Origin: Erysipelotrichaceae bacterium | Lineage (GTDB): Bacteria; Bacillota_I; Bacilli_A; Erysipelotrichales; Erysipelotrichaceae | NCBI GenBank assembly: GCA_022799495.1 | Contig: JAAWON010000002.1 | Location: 1-64,000 of the forward strand | DNA length: 64,000 bases | Direction of reading: 5' to 3' | Part shown: positions 9,911-18,069 of the stretch, piece by piece | How positions within the stretch are numbered: the first letter of the stretch is position 1 | Layout: the number at the start of each line of letters is the position of its first letter | Notes under the pieces: model-generated | Told to the model about the DNA's origin: nothing | Database searches by the model: none | Seen by the model: only the letters and a program-made list of their open reading frames with translations | Program-made: the position numbers and the translations under genes

Positions 9911-11113
9911 ATGAAAAAACAATCCATTGGCAGAATGTTGGCTGCCACCTTCTTACTCGGCATCTTTATGAACATTCATCATCCCAATACACCAAGTCTG
10001 TTTACCGACTTACAACTGCCTTCTCGCATCTTTGGGACTTCCTTTGCGGCAATGTGTCTGTTTAGTTTTCTGACTTCTCCTTTTTGGGGTGAGATGAGCG
10101 ACGCAAAAGGACGCATCAAGGTCTTTATGATCTCCTGTGTCGGATATGGCATTGCTCAACTGACGCTTGGATATTCCACCACGGAGTTGACTGTATTACT
10201 TTCTCGCTCACTGGCAGGAGTATTCGCCTCAGGTACTGCGATTGCCTCTTTGGCTTATGTGGCAGATCTTTATAGTGATGAACAGCGGGGGAAAGGCATG
10301 AGTATTTATATTGCCGTTCAATCTGTCTCACTGGCCTGCGGTTATTTATTAGGCGGTTTACTTGGTACGATCTCCTTTCATTTCGCCTTTCTTGTCCAAG
10401 GCATTGGCATGATTGTTTTAGGAATCCTGACCTATGGATTCTTAGCGGAGAGTTTGACGATTCAAAACAGTTTGGAATTAAAAGCACTGCTTAAAACCAT
10501 CAATCCGCTTTCCTCTTTCATCAATGCCCGTTTTCTGTTTACCCGTATGCTGATGCCTTTTTTGATTGCCATTGTACTGAGTAGTTTCGCTTCCACCTGT
10601 TATGACAATGCTTTCAATTATTACTTAAAGGATCAGATGGATTTTATCCCTGCTTATAATGGAATTTTAAAAGCAATTGTGGGACTGATCGGTTTGGCAG
10701 CCAATTTCACTTTAAATATGTGGATCGTGGCCAAGACGAATGCGCGTCATTCTTTGGCAGTCACCTTATTATTATGTGGCGTAAGTGCCGGCGTCGGGGT
10801 ATTCTTCCGCGATTATATCGCATTGTTTTTGATTTTTAATCTCGTGTTTTTTACAGCCAATGCAGTGTATCAGCCGATTGTTCAAACCCTGTCAGTAGAA
10901 CGACGCAGCATTCAAGAAATCGGAATCATCACCGGTCTTGTCAATGCGTTGAAAAGCTTAGGGAATGTCATTGGTTCCCTGTTAAGTGGAATGGTTTACG
11001 ATATCAGCGCAGTGATGCCTTTTCTTCTAGCAGGTGTATTCTTTCTATTTGCCTCACTGTTTTCTTTCTCCTATTATCGCAAAGGAAACAAGGCGAATCC
11101 GCAAAACGGATAA
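9911..11113 (+). CDS. MFS transporter
   Basis: About 12 hydrophobic segments; WGEMSDAKGRIKVF loop motif typical of MFS; RBS GGAGGAAC upstream of MKKQS. Confidence 0.85.
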   Translation: MKKQSIGRMLAATFLLGIFMNIHHPNTPSLFTDLQLPSRIFGTSFAAMCLFSFLTSPFWGEMSDAKGRIKVFMISCVGYGIAQLTLGYSTTELTVLLSRSLAGVFASGTAIASLAYVADLYSDEQRGKGMSIYIAVQSVSLACGYLLGGLLGTISFHFAFLVQGIGMIVLGILTYGFLAESLTIQNSLELKALLKTINPLSSFINARFLFTRMLMPFLIAIVLSSFASTCYDNAFNYYLKDQMDFIPAYNGILKAIVGLIGLAANFTLNMWIVAKTNARHSLAVTLLLCGVSAGVGVFFRDYIALFLIFNLVFFTANAVYQPIVQTLSVERRSIQEIGIITGLVNALKSLGNVIGSLLSGMVYDISAVMPFLLAGVFFLFASLFSFSYYRKGNKANPQNG

Positions 11114-11133
11114 GACAATTCATCGTCATATTG

Positions 11134-11176
11134 AATGCTCATCATCTGATATTATATCGAATGATGGGCATATTTT
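11134..11176 (+). terminator. Rho-independent terminator after the MFS gene
   Basis: ATGCTCATCAT...ATGATGGGCATATTTTT. Confidence 0.6.
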
Positions 11177-11245
11177 TCGTGAATTGACGAATCCATTTGG
11201 GTATGGCATAATAGGACATAACAGTAAGCAAAGGAGGATAATTCA

Positions 11246-12514
11246 ATGAAAACAGGATTTGCGGCCTTATCCATTGTCCCTAAGCAGGATACCATATTGG
11301 CCGGCTATGCCCCCTATCGCAAGATGAGCGGGGTACATGATGAAATTTATGTACGGGCACTGATTTTGGATGCGCCACAGCGAATCGTATTGATTCAATT
11401 TGATCTGCTTGTAATAGAGGCAGTATTAAAAAAAGCAATTGCACAGCGTTTGGATGCCCATGGATATGATGAAGCGCATCTGCTTGTATCTGCGACACAT
11501 ACCCATTCCTCCATCGGTCATATCATGGATTCAAATCGAGAACCACTGGTAGAGCGATCTTGTGGTTTATTATCCATGGAGGTCATTGAGTGCTTAGCAA
11601 AGCAAGCGGAACAAGCCGTGCTTGCGGCAGAGCAACAGTTATGTGAAACCAGCATTCGTATGAAAGAAAGCGTATATCAAGGACTAGGCAGTAATCGTAC
11701 CGATGCACATCTGCCCGGTGATCAACAATTAGCCATCATTGAGTTGGTCCAAGACAATGGCACGAAACTATTGGTTTATAATCTCAGTTGTCATTCTACG
11801 GTAATGGATCAAAACAATACGCTCATAAGCGCTGATTTTTCCGGTGCCGTCCATGAATGTATGAAACAAGATTATGCGATGGTAATGTTTTTGAATGGTT
11901 CATGTGGAGATATGAGTACGCGTTTTAACCGCAAGGAAAGTTCTTTTGCGGAATGTAAGCGGTTGGCAGAGGGTGTGGCAAAGGCGATTCAAACAGAGTT
12001 ATCCACAGGGGATGGGGAAACCCTAAATGATGCGAGTATGCGTAATTTCAGTGTGACGCTGCCGGTGCGCAAGCCCTTATCAGCGGAAAAGGCGAAACAG
12101 AATTTGGATCATGCCCAACAGGAGTTAGACGCCAAAATCGCAGCGCAGGCACCTCAAGGTGAAATTCGCTTGGCAAAGGAAAAGCATACCGGTGCGTATT
12201 TCCAATATCTTGAGGCTACTCAACCCAATATGGCCGCTAATATCGGTGATACGATTAGTGTTCCCTGTTCGCTGCTTACCTTACAGGGTAAACAAATTCT
12301 TTTCATTCCATTAGAGTTATATTCCAAACTTTCCCTGCAAATCAAGGAAGCGAAACCGATTTGGATTGTCGGTTATACGAATCATCATCTCGGCTATATG
12401 CCCGATCAAGCGGCATATGAAAAGCATGATTATGAGTCCGCTTTGACCATCTTCGCTAAAGGAGCCGGAGAACAATTTGTGCAGGAAGTAAAGAAAGAAT
12501 TGAGCGCAGAATAA
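11246..12514 (+). CDS. Neutral/alkaline non-lysosomal ceramidase N-terminal domain protein
   Basis: GFAALSIVPKQDTILAGY, VHDEIYVRALILDA, VSATHTHSSIGH, FLNGSCGDMSTRF fit the ceramidase-like fold; RBS AAAGGAGG. Confidence 0.75.
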   Translation: MKTGFAALSIVPKQDTILAGYAPYRKMSGVHDEIYVRALILDAPQRIVLIQFDLLVIEAVLKKAIAQRLDAHGYDEAHLLVSATHTHSSIGHIMDSNREPLVERSCGLLSMEVIECLAKQAEQAVLAAEQQLCETSIRMKESVYQGLGSNRTDAHLPGDQQLAIIELVQDNGTKLLVYNLSCHSTVMDQNNTLISADFSGAVHECMKQDYAMVMFLNGSCGDMSTRFNRKESSFAECKRLAEGVAKAIQTELSTGDGETLNDASMRNFSVTLPVRKPLSAEKAKQNLDHAQQELDAKIAAQAPQGEIRLAKEKHTGAYFQYLEATQPNMAANIGDTISVPCSLLTLQGKQILFIPLELYSKLSLQIKEAKPIWIVGYTNHHLGYMPDQAAYEKHDYESALTIFAKGAGEQFVQEVKKELSAE

Positions 12515-12527
12515 TTATATTATTATG

Positions 12528-12553
12528 AACCAAGGCAAGTCGCCTTGGTTTAT
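12528..12553 (+). terminator. Rho-independent terminator
   Basis: AACCAAGGCAAGTCGCCTTGGTTT hairpin. Confidence 0.6.
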
Positions 12554-12700
12554 TATTTCTTTCTAATAAGCCAAAGAAATGGAACCCCTATTTTTGAGAA
12601 TCATTCCTTTTGCATGGATGATATCCTGACTGTTAAGCACCATGATTTTATGATATAATATCGCAGAAACAAGAAAACAACGAGTAAAAGGAACGATACT

Positions 12701-13912
12701 ATGCAAGCATATCAAAACAATAACCGTTTTTATTTTGAGATCATCAAGCGTATACCGGGTAAATTAGGGCGTGCCGGTATCATCCACACACCACATGGGG
12801 ATATAAAAACTCCTGCTTTTATCGCAGTCGGCACAAAGGGTGAGGTGCGCTTTGTCGCTATGGAGGATTTATTATCCGTGGATGCACAGGCAATGCTCAG
12901 CAATGGCTTTCATCTGCGCAATGCTTCCTATGATATTGCCGCTGCGGGTGGATTGGCACAATGGTCCAAATGGAATGGCCCCACTATTACCGATTCCGGT
13001 GGTTTTCAAATCATGTCACTTGGTTCGGGAATGGGCAAGGTCGTCAGTATGGAGCGAGAAAAGGAAGTCATCAATACGGATCCAAAAGATCGCTTAGCGC
13101 ACGTAAGTGAGGATGGTGTTCATTTCATCGATCCCTTTACAAATGAACCGGATTTCATCGGTCCGGAAGAAAGTATGCAGATACAATGTCGGATCGGTGC
13201 TGATATTCACATGGCATATGATGAACTCACCTCATTGGCTGACAGCTATGAGTATAATGTGGAAGCACTGAAACGCACCGAACGTTGGGCACAGCGCAGT
13301 ATTGATGAGCATAAGAAGCATTGTGATTCACTTGGTTATCATCAATCGCTATACGGTGTATTGCAGGGTGGACGCTGGGAAGATTTACGCCGATCCACCG
13401 CAAAAAAGTTTGCACAGATGGAATTTGACGGTTATGGGCTAGGCGGAGCGTTTTTAAAAGAGAGTTTGGGTGATATTCTGCGTTGGTGCAATGAAGAATT
13501 ACCCGAACATAAACCAAGGCATTTGTTAGGTCTTTCGCATCCCGATGATATTTTAATCGGCACTGAGATGGGAGCGGATACCTTTGACTGCGTTGCCCCG
13601 ACACGGGAAGCACGGCATGGAAAAATTTACACGCATGTGGGCAACTATAATCTCAACAAGTTTGCCGGAAGCAGTGAACCGCTAGAAACAGGCTGTGACT
13701 GTCCAACCTGTCGTAGTGGTTATACCCGTGACCAACTACGTTCCATGATGAAATCAGAGCACAATGAGGAGCGCATGCAATATTTTCGCCTTGCCTCACT
13801 TCATAATCTACATTTCATCATCCATTTGACCATACAAGCACGTGAGGCCATTCTCAATGACACGTTCCCTGAATTTAAACAACAGTTCCTTGCGGCTTAC
13901 TACCATCGTTAA
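12701..13912 (+). CDS. tgt: tRNA-guanine transglycosylase family protein (divergent)
   Basis: Core motifs kept (TDSGGFQ, FDCVAPTREARHG, zinc site CDCPTC...H); pocket motifs differ from the classical bacterial enzyme (YDELTS, GGAFLKES) and there is an insertion after DSGGFQIMSLG. Confidence 0.88.
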   Translation: MQAYQNNNRFYFEIIKRIPGKLGRAGIIHTPHGDIKTPAFIAVGTKGEVRFVAMEDLLSVDAQAMLSNGFHLRNASYDIAAAGGLAQWSKWNGPTITDSGGFQIMSLGSGMGKVVSMEREKEVINTDPKDRLAHVSEDGVHFIDPFTNEPDFIGPEESMQIQCRIGADIHMAYDELTSLADSYEYNVEALKRTERWAQRSIDEHKKHCDSLGYHQSLYGVLQGGRWEDLRRSTAKKFAQMEFDGYGLGGAFLKESLGDILRWCNEELPEHKPRHLLGLSHPDDILIGTEMGADTFDCVAPTREARHGKIYTHVGNYNLNKFAGSSEPLETGCDCPTCRSGYTRDQLRSMMKSEHNEERMQYFRLASLHNLHFIIHLTIQAREAILNDTFPEFKQQFLAAYYHR

Positions 13913-14052
13913 GTATCCATTCCCTTTCCAATGCGAAAGAGCGAAAGAGCGATGTCGTTGTGATCTCCACCATTTCCATCTTTCTTACTGTTTGTGAAAC
14001 GTGTTTTCATACTTCAATTCGTAAAGTAAAAAAGTAACCAACTTTCACAAAT

Positions 14053-14086
14053 AAAACTACTCTGATTTAATTTTGAGTAGTTTTTA
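14053..14086 (-). terminator. Bidirectional terminator between tgt and the toxin-like gene
   Basis: AAAACTACTC...GAGTAGTTTTT inverted repeat. Confidence 0.6.
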
Positions 14087-14090
14087 CTAA

Positions 14091-14471
14091 TTAAGAATTT
14101 CTCATACTAAACGATTTAACTGCTGCTGAACAAATATTATCTATATAATTATTATATTCTTTAAATAATAAATCAATACTATTTCGCGATAAAAAAATCG
14201 CTTTACCCGATGCATCTTTTAATGTATTTAATATTCTTGATGTAGATATCATCTTGGTGTGTTTTAATAATACTATGCCATTTGGATTCTCAGGTAACGA
14301 AATTGTATAAGGAGCATTTAATTTTGAAGCGTTTGAAGTCATAAGAAAACAAAGCGCTAGTGCTTTATCATTAGGAATTTTAAAAGCATAGCAATAATGA
14401 TTCCCTTTAAGTTCAGGAGAGATCGCATGTTTTAAATCAATTAAGTAAGCACACCCATTTTTAATTTTCAT
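14091..14471 (-). CDS. Small MazF/PemK-like putative toxin (type III TA CptIN/ToxN-like candidate)
   Basis: MKIKNGCAYLIDLKHAISPELKGNHYCYAFKIPND...FLMTS...ISTSRIL resembles the SH3-like MazF/PemK/CptN pattern; RBS AAGGGGA; preceded by a structured leader and terminator. Confidence 0.5.
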   Translation of the reverse strand: MKIKNGCAYLIDLKHAISPELKGNHYCYAFKIPNDKALALCFLMTSNASKLNAPYTISLPENPNGIVLLKHTKMISTSRILNTLKDASGKAIFLSRNSIDLLFKEYNNYIDNICSAAVKSFSMRNS

Positions 14472-14487
14472 ACTTTGTTCCCCTTAT

Positions 14488-14512
14488 AAAAAATAGGAAA
14501 CATAAAGTTTCC
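14488..14512 (-). terminator. Intrinsic terminator between the structured leader and the toxin-like ORF
   Basis: Minus strand GGAAAC-TTTAT-GTTTCC-TATTTTTT, 17 nt upstream of the toxin-like start codon. Confidence 0.7.
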
Positions 14513-14680
14513 CGCTTTCCTGACTTGAATAAGTCAGTTGTGGTAGAGCGTATCATACCAATCCTTCATCATAATGATGAACTGCGTCACCTCGTAGGTA
14601 ACACTTTTTAAATCAATCTCTTTCTCACGATATTTTTACATAATTCGCAACATCTATTGTGAATATATTTCTATTTCCAC
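14513..14680 (-). ncRNA. Candidate structured RNA (possible type III antitoxin or abortive-infection-associated leader RNA)
   Basis: Minus-strand hairpins: ATTCACAA-TAGATG-TTGCGAAT; GTTACCT-ACG-AGGTGAC; TTCATC-ATTAT-GATGAA; TGGTA...TACCA; CTGACTT-ATTC-AAGTCAG; bracketed by a consensus promoter and a terminator. Confidence 0.5.
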
Positions 14681-14686
14681 ATCAAT

Positions 14687-14714
14687 ATTATATCAAGTTT
14701 TAATAGTTTGTCAA
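14687..14714 (-). promoter_or_regulatory. Consensus sigma-A promoter
   Basis: Minus strand TTGACA-N16-TATAAT (both hexamers perfect). Confidence 0.8.
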
Positions 14715-14820
14715 ATTCTATAACCACCTAATCAAGACCTTGATAATAACACTTTTCGCTTATATAATATGCTCAAAATTACAAAAACTATTGAAAAAAA
14801 ACACAAATTAAGAATTCAGC

Positions 14821-14928
14821 TTAATAATTATTTAAATTACTGGCAAATAGTAGTATATGATTTTGTATTAAATTATTTTCATTTTGAATTCCAACAGTGG
14901 TTTTGATATGTTTTGATTTATTGTTCAT
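14821..14928 (-). CDS. Small ORF (35 aa), function unknown
   Basis: MNNKSKHIKTTVGIQNENNLIQNHILLFASNLNNY*, preceded by AAAGGAGACAAAATC (good RBS); not in the supplied ORF track. Confidence 0.35.
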   Translation of the reverse strand: MNNKSKHIKTTVGIQNENNLIQNHILLFASNLNNY

Positions 14929-15037
14929 GATTTTGTCTCCTTTCTAATGGGTGGAGTTACAAATTGAAGGATTTCATATAGATAGGCTACAAAAAATATG
15001 CATTTCGTGTTATGATAATGCACAAGGAGGAATGAAC

Positions 15038-15295
15038 ATGAATCGTATTTTCCATATCGTTGATGAGATATCCAAGGATGTCAATGCATATAAGGTGATG
15101 ACGACAAAAATCAACTTCCACTGTGAAAGTGATGAGGATGCCAAAAAGATTCAAAAGAATATTACCAAGGTAATGGCCAAGCATTTAGAGGAAGTTTCAT
15201 TGGCTAAGATCACTTATGAATATCAGGCCGGTGAACGCCTTGTCGAAGTTGTTATTGACGAACACATCAAACAAAGTGAGGATATGAAGTTTTAA
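15038..15295 (+). CDS. Small conserved-looking protein of unknown function (85 aa)
   Basis: RBS AAGGAGG 7 nt upstream of MNRIFHIVDEISKDVNAYKVM...; followed by a terminator. Confidence 0.65.
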   Translation: MNRIFHIVDEISKDVNAYKVMTTKINFHCESDEDAKKIQKNITKVMAKHLEEVSLAKITYEYQAGERLVEVVIDEHIKQSEDMKF

Positions 15296-15296
15296 A

Positions 15297-15320
15297 AACC
15301 GTGAAATCGCGGTTTTTTAT
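15297..15320 (+). terminator. Rho-independent terminator
   Basis: AACCGTG-AAAT-CGCGGTTTTTT. Confidence 0.65.
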
Positions 15321-15334
15321 TCCGTATAGACATG

Positions 15335-15357
15335 AAAAAAGACTGCCTAAGCAGTCC
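15335..15357 (-). terminator. Rho-independent terminator of the csp gene
   Basis: Minus strand GACTGCTTAGGCAGTCTTTTTT. Confidence 0.7.
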
Positions 15358-15371
15358 TTCGTCATCATGTA

Positions 15372-15569
15372 TTACAGCTTAACGATGTTATGTGCCTGAG
15401 GCCCACGATCAGTTTCAACTTCATCAAATTCAACTTCTACATCGTTGTCGATGGTTTTGAAACCTTCCATAACCAGCTGTGAATAGTGAAAGAATACATC
15501 CTTGCCATCTTCTCTTGTGATGAAGCCGTATCCCTTCTCTTGATTGAACATTTTCACTTTGCCCTTCAT
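15372..15569 (-). CDS. Cold shock protein (CspA family)
   Basis: MKGKVKMFNQEKGYGFITREDGKDVFFHYSQL. Confidence 0.95.
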   Translation of the reverse strand: MKGKVKMFNQEKGYGFITREDGKDVFFHYSQLVMEGFKTIDNDVEVEFDEVETDRGPQAHNIVKL

Positions 15570-15819
15570 ACGGATACACTACCTTTCTAAGCCCACATAA
15601 GTAATCTTTTCAGTTTTAAACAAAACCTCATTTAAGCTTACCCCTCATTCAGCTTTAAGCAAGAAAACTATCTGAAGCATGGATACATTATAAACGGTTT
15701 CCACATAGAATGCAAGTCATTTATCACATTTTAAAGAAATATTTTTGCGAAATTTCGCTAAAATCATACGAATATCGACAATGGAATCCATTGATCGTGA
15801 AAAAAGGAGGCTTCACATG

Positions 15820-17349
15820 ATGAAACCTAAAGTATACAAAGTGAAACAGATACAATCCTATCTCACAACTGCTTATTGTATTTGTTTATGTTCTCTGTTT
15901 TTGCTTTATATGGAACAGGGTTATTTTCAAATCACTTTGGCAAAATATCATTGGTTTATCGGAATGAGTCTGCTTTATCTTTGTTTGATGAGTGTTTTAT
16001 ACATCTACCAAGGATTTGTACAGAGGTTCTCTTTCGCTTCCTTTCGACAGCGAATCAAATGCTTATCCTTATGTGATTGGACTGTATTATGGATGTTGTG
16101 TTCCCATATCATAACAACACTATTATCCCCCTATCCATTGGCCTCCTTGCATGGAAGTATGGGTAGAGGTATGGGTTTGGGGTGGTCACTCATTCTAAGC
16201 ACGCTTTATTTTATGATTACCCGTCATTTGAAACAACCGCGTTTAGTGGTGAATGTATTGCTTGGATTTGGTGGTTTGGTATGTGGATTGGGGATTGTGC
16301 AGGCACTTGGATTTGATTTATTTCACTTATTAAGTCCTTTACAGGGGCAAGATCTTCATCGCTTCTTATCCACGATCGGCAATGTCACCTTTTATGCGCA
16401 TTTATTGGTGCTGCTTATTGCGATTAGTACGATGCGTTTTCATTATGCGCAAAAAAGATTGCGCTTGAGTTGGGGTGTCTATCTATGCCTGCTTCACCTT
16501 GGTGTAATGCTTGCGCATGTGGACAGTGCGTATCTGGGATTGCTTGTTCTTTATGGCTATCATTTTATCGTTTATGGCAAACAGCGAAAAGGGCTTATTT
16601 CATTGTTATGGCTGCTTGAATCCGCACTTGGTGCCGTGATCATCTTACAGTTCTTAGCGTATCTGGATGTATCATTCTACTGTGAGGGTATTTCTGCTCA
16701 TCTGATACAAAGCAATGGCATTGCGCTGCTTTTCGTGACCTCGCTGATAATACTCTATGGATTGAAACGATATGAAAAAAGTGCTGATTTCATTCCTTTG
16801 ATGCGAAAGATTTTGTTTACCCTTAGTGGTGCGATTGTACTCTTTCTATTTGGTCTAATTCTCTATGTCACTTGGTTAGCACCAAATCAAGCACTGGGTT
16901 CTTGGTCATACTACCTACGCTTTGATGAATCATGGGGCTCTATGCGTGGGTTTCTATGGATGACATCGTTGCGGGTTTTCTTCCAAGAATACAGCGTTAT
17001 GGAACAACTGTTCGGGAAAGGTTTAGATTGTACCCGTATCATTTTGGCAGATTCGCTAGGCACAGAGGTAAACACCTTTCCCTATGATCATGCCCATAAT
17101 GAATATCTTCAATATGCCATCACCGGCGGATGGTTTGCTTTATTGAGTTATCTGTGCTTCATAGCTTTTACGTTTCGTAATCTACGACATATCAATGAAG
17201 AAAGAGATCCACGCCAAGGGATACGCGGGGCACTCATCGCCCATTGCGCCTTTGTCTTCACCTCACTCAATCAACCGATCACAACGCCCATTGTTTTTCT
17301 GCTCATCATCCTCGCCAACACCCACATCGCCACAAGCAAACAAGAATAA
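15820..17349 (+). CDS. O-antigen ligase / Wzy_C family polytopic membrane protein
   Basis: Many TM segments and the large-loop signature FPYDHAHNEYLQYAITGG; AAAGGAGG upstream of MMKPK. Confidence 0.75.
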   Translation: MKPKVYKVKQIQSYLTTAYCICLCSLFLLYMEQGYFQITLAKYHWFIGMSLLYLCLMSVLYIYQGFVQRFSFASFRQRIKCLSLCDWTVLWMLCSHIITTLLSPYPLASLHGSMGRGMGLGWSLILSTLYFMITRHLKQPRLVVNVLLGFGGLVCGLGIVQALGFDLFHLLSPLQGQDLHRFLSTIGNVTFYAHLLVLLIAISTMRFHYAQKRLRLSWGVYLCLLHLGVMLAHVDSAYLGLLVLYGYHFIVYGKQRKGLISLLWLLESALGAVIILQFLAYLDVSFYCEGISAHLIQSNGIALLFVTSLIILYGLKRYEKSADFIPLMRKILFTLSGAIVLFLFGLILYVTWLAPNQALGSWSYYLRFDESWGSMRGFLWMTSLRVFFQEYSVMEQLFGKGLDCTRIILADSLGTEVNTFPYDHAHNEYLQYAITGGWFALLSYLCFIAFTFRNLRHINEERDPRQGIRGALIAHCAFVFTSLNQPITTPIVFLLIILANTHIATSKQE

Positions 17350-17352
17350 TTC

Positions 17353-18069
17353 CTATTGATCAAACTGTGCCAAAAATAGCGGATGCACACTCAACACCAA
17401 TGCATCACCATCTTTTCCATACGATTTTAACAATGCATAAGCCGCAGATAGAGTGGCACCGCTGGTACATACATCATCGACCAATACAATCCTTGTGTTA
17501 GGAATTTCTACATCCTGTCTGATGCGCATTACCTGATGAATATCTTGCCGTTTAGCATAAGAGAGGGTACTTTGTTTATGATTTGTGCTTTTTTCAAACA
17601 AGGAACATAATGGCAAGGAAAGCGATTGAAACATCTGTGCCAACGCATAAAAACCACGCTGCTCATTTTTTTCCTGGGAAGATGGCATCAAGACAAGGGT
17701 CGCATCATGATATCTTCGCCGCAATGCATGACGAAATTCATATAAAAACAGATCACGCAAAACCACATCACCGCCCTCCTTATACTGAAACAACAATGTT
17801 TCTAAAAACGCGTTGTATTCATAAAGCATATGTAGGCGATGTCCTTGCCAGATACGCATTTGATTCAAAACATTTAACGAACTACGACAAGTATCACAGA
17901 TCAGATCATCCTGCCGCAACCAATGATAAAAAGACTGTCGCTTCGTCTTATCATTGAAACAAATTAAGCAATGTCTGTCACGTGGATGGACTTCGTTGCG
18001 TGCAAGGTTTGATTCATCCTTTGAATCGCCCTGATACAACGCTTGATGTCGCTGGTGACCCGCGTACAT
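17353..18069 (-). CDS. comFC: ComF family protein (phosphoribosyltransferase-like)
   Basis: Zinc-finger CLICF...CDTCRSSL and PRPP loop RIVLVDDVCTSGATLSAAYALLKSYG; overlaps the comFA 3' end. Confidence 0.85.
   Translation of the reverse strand: MYAGHQRHQALYQGDSKDESNLARNEVHPRDRHCLICFNDKTKRQSFYHWLRQDDLICDTCRSSLNVLNQMRIWQGHRLHMLYEYNAFLETLLFQYKEGGDVVLRDLFLYEFRHALRRRYHDATLVLMPSSQEKNEQRGFYALAQMFQSLSLPLCSLFEKSTNHKQSTLSYAKRQDIHQVMRIRQDVEIPNTRIVLVDDVCTSGATLSAAYALLKSYGKDGDALVLSVHPLFLAQFDQ

Noticed and set aside
13913-14050. Short tandem GCGAAAGA motif after tgt (aatgcgaaagagcgaaagagcgatg)
   Set aside because: Only two copies of about 8 nt; too short to support a meaningful repeat or element.
14537-14600. 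GTGGTAGAGCG resembles the D-arm of a tRNA on the + strand
   Set aside because: No matching acceptor stem, anticodon arm or T-loop (GTTCGAATC) in register; the segment is better explained as hairpins of the minus-strand structured leader.
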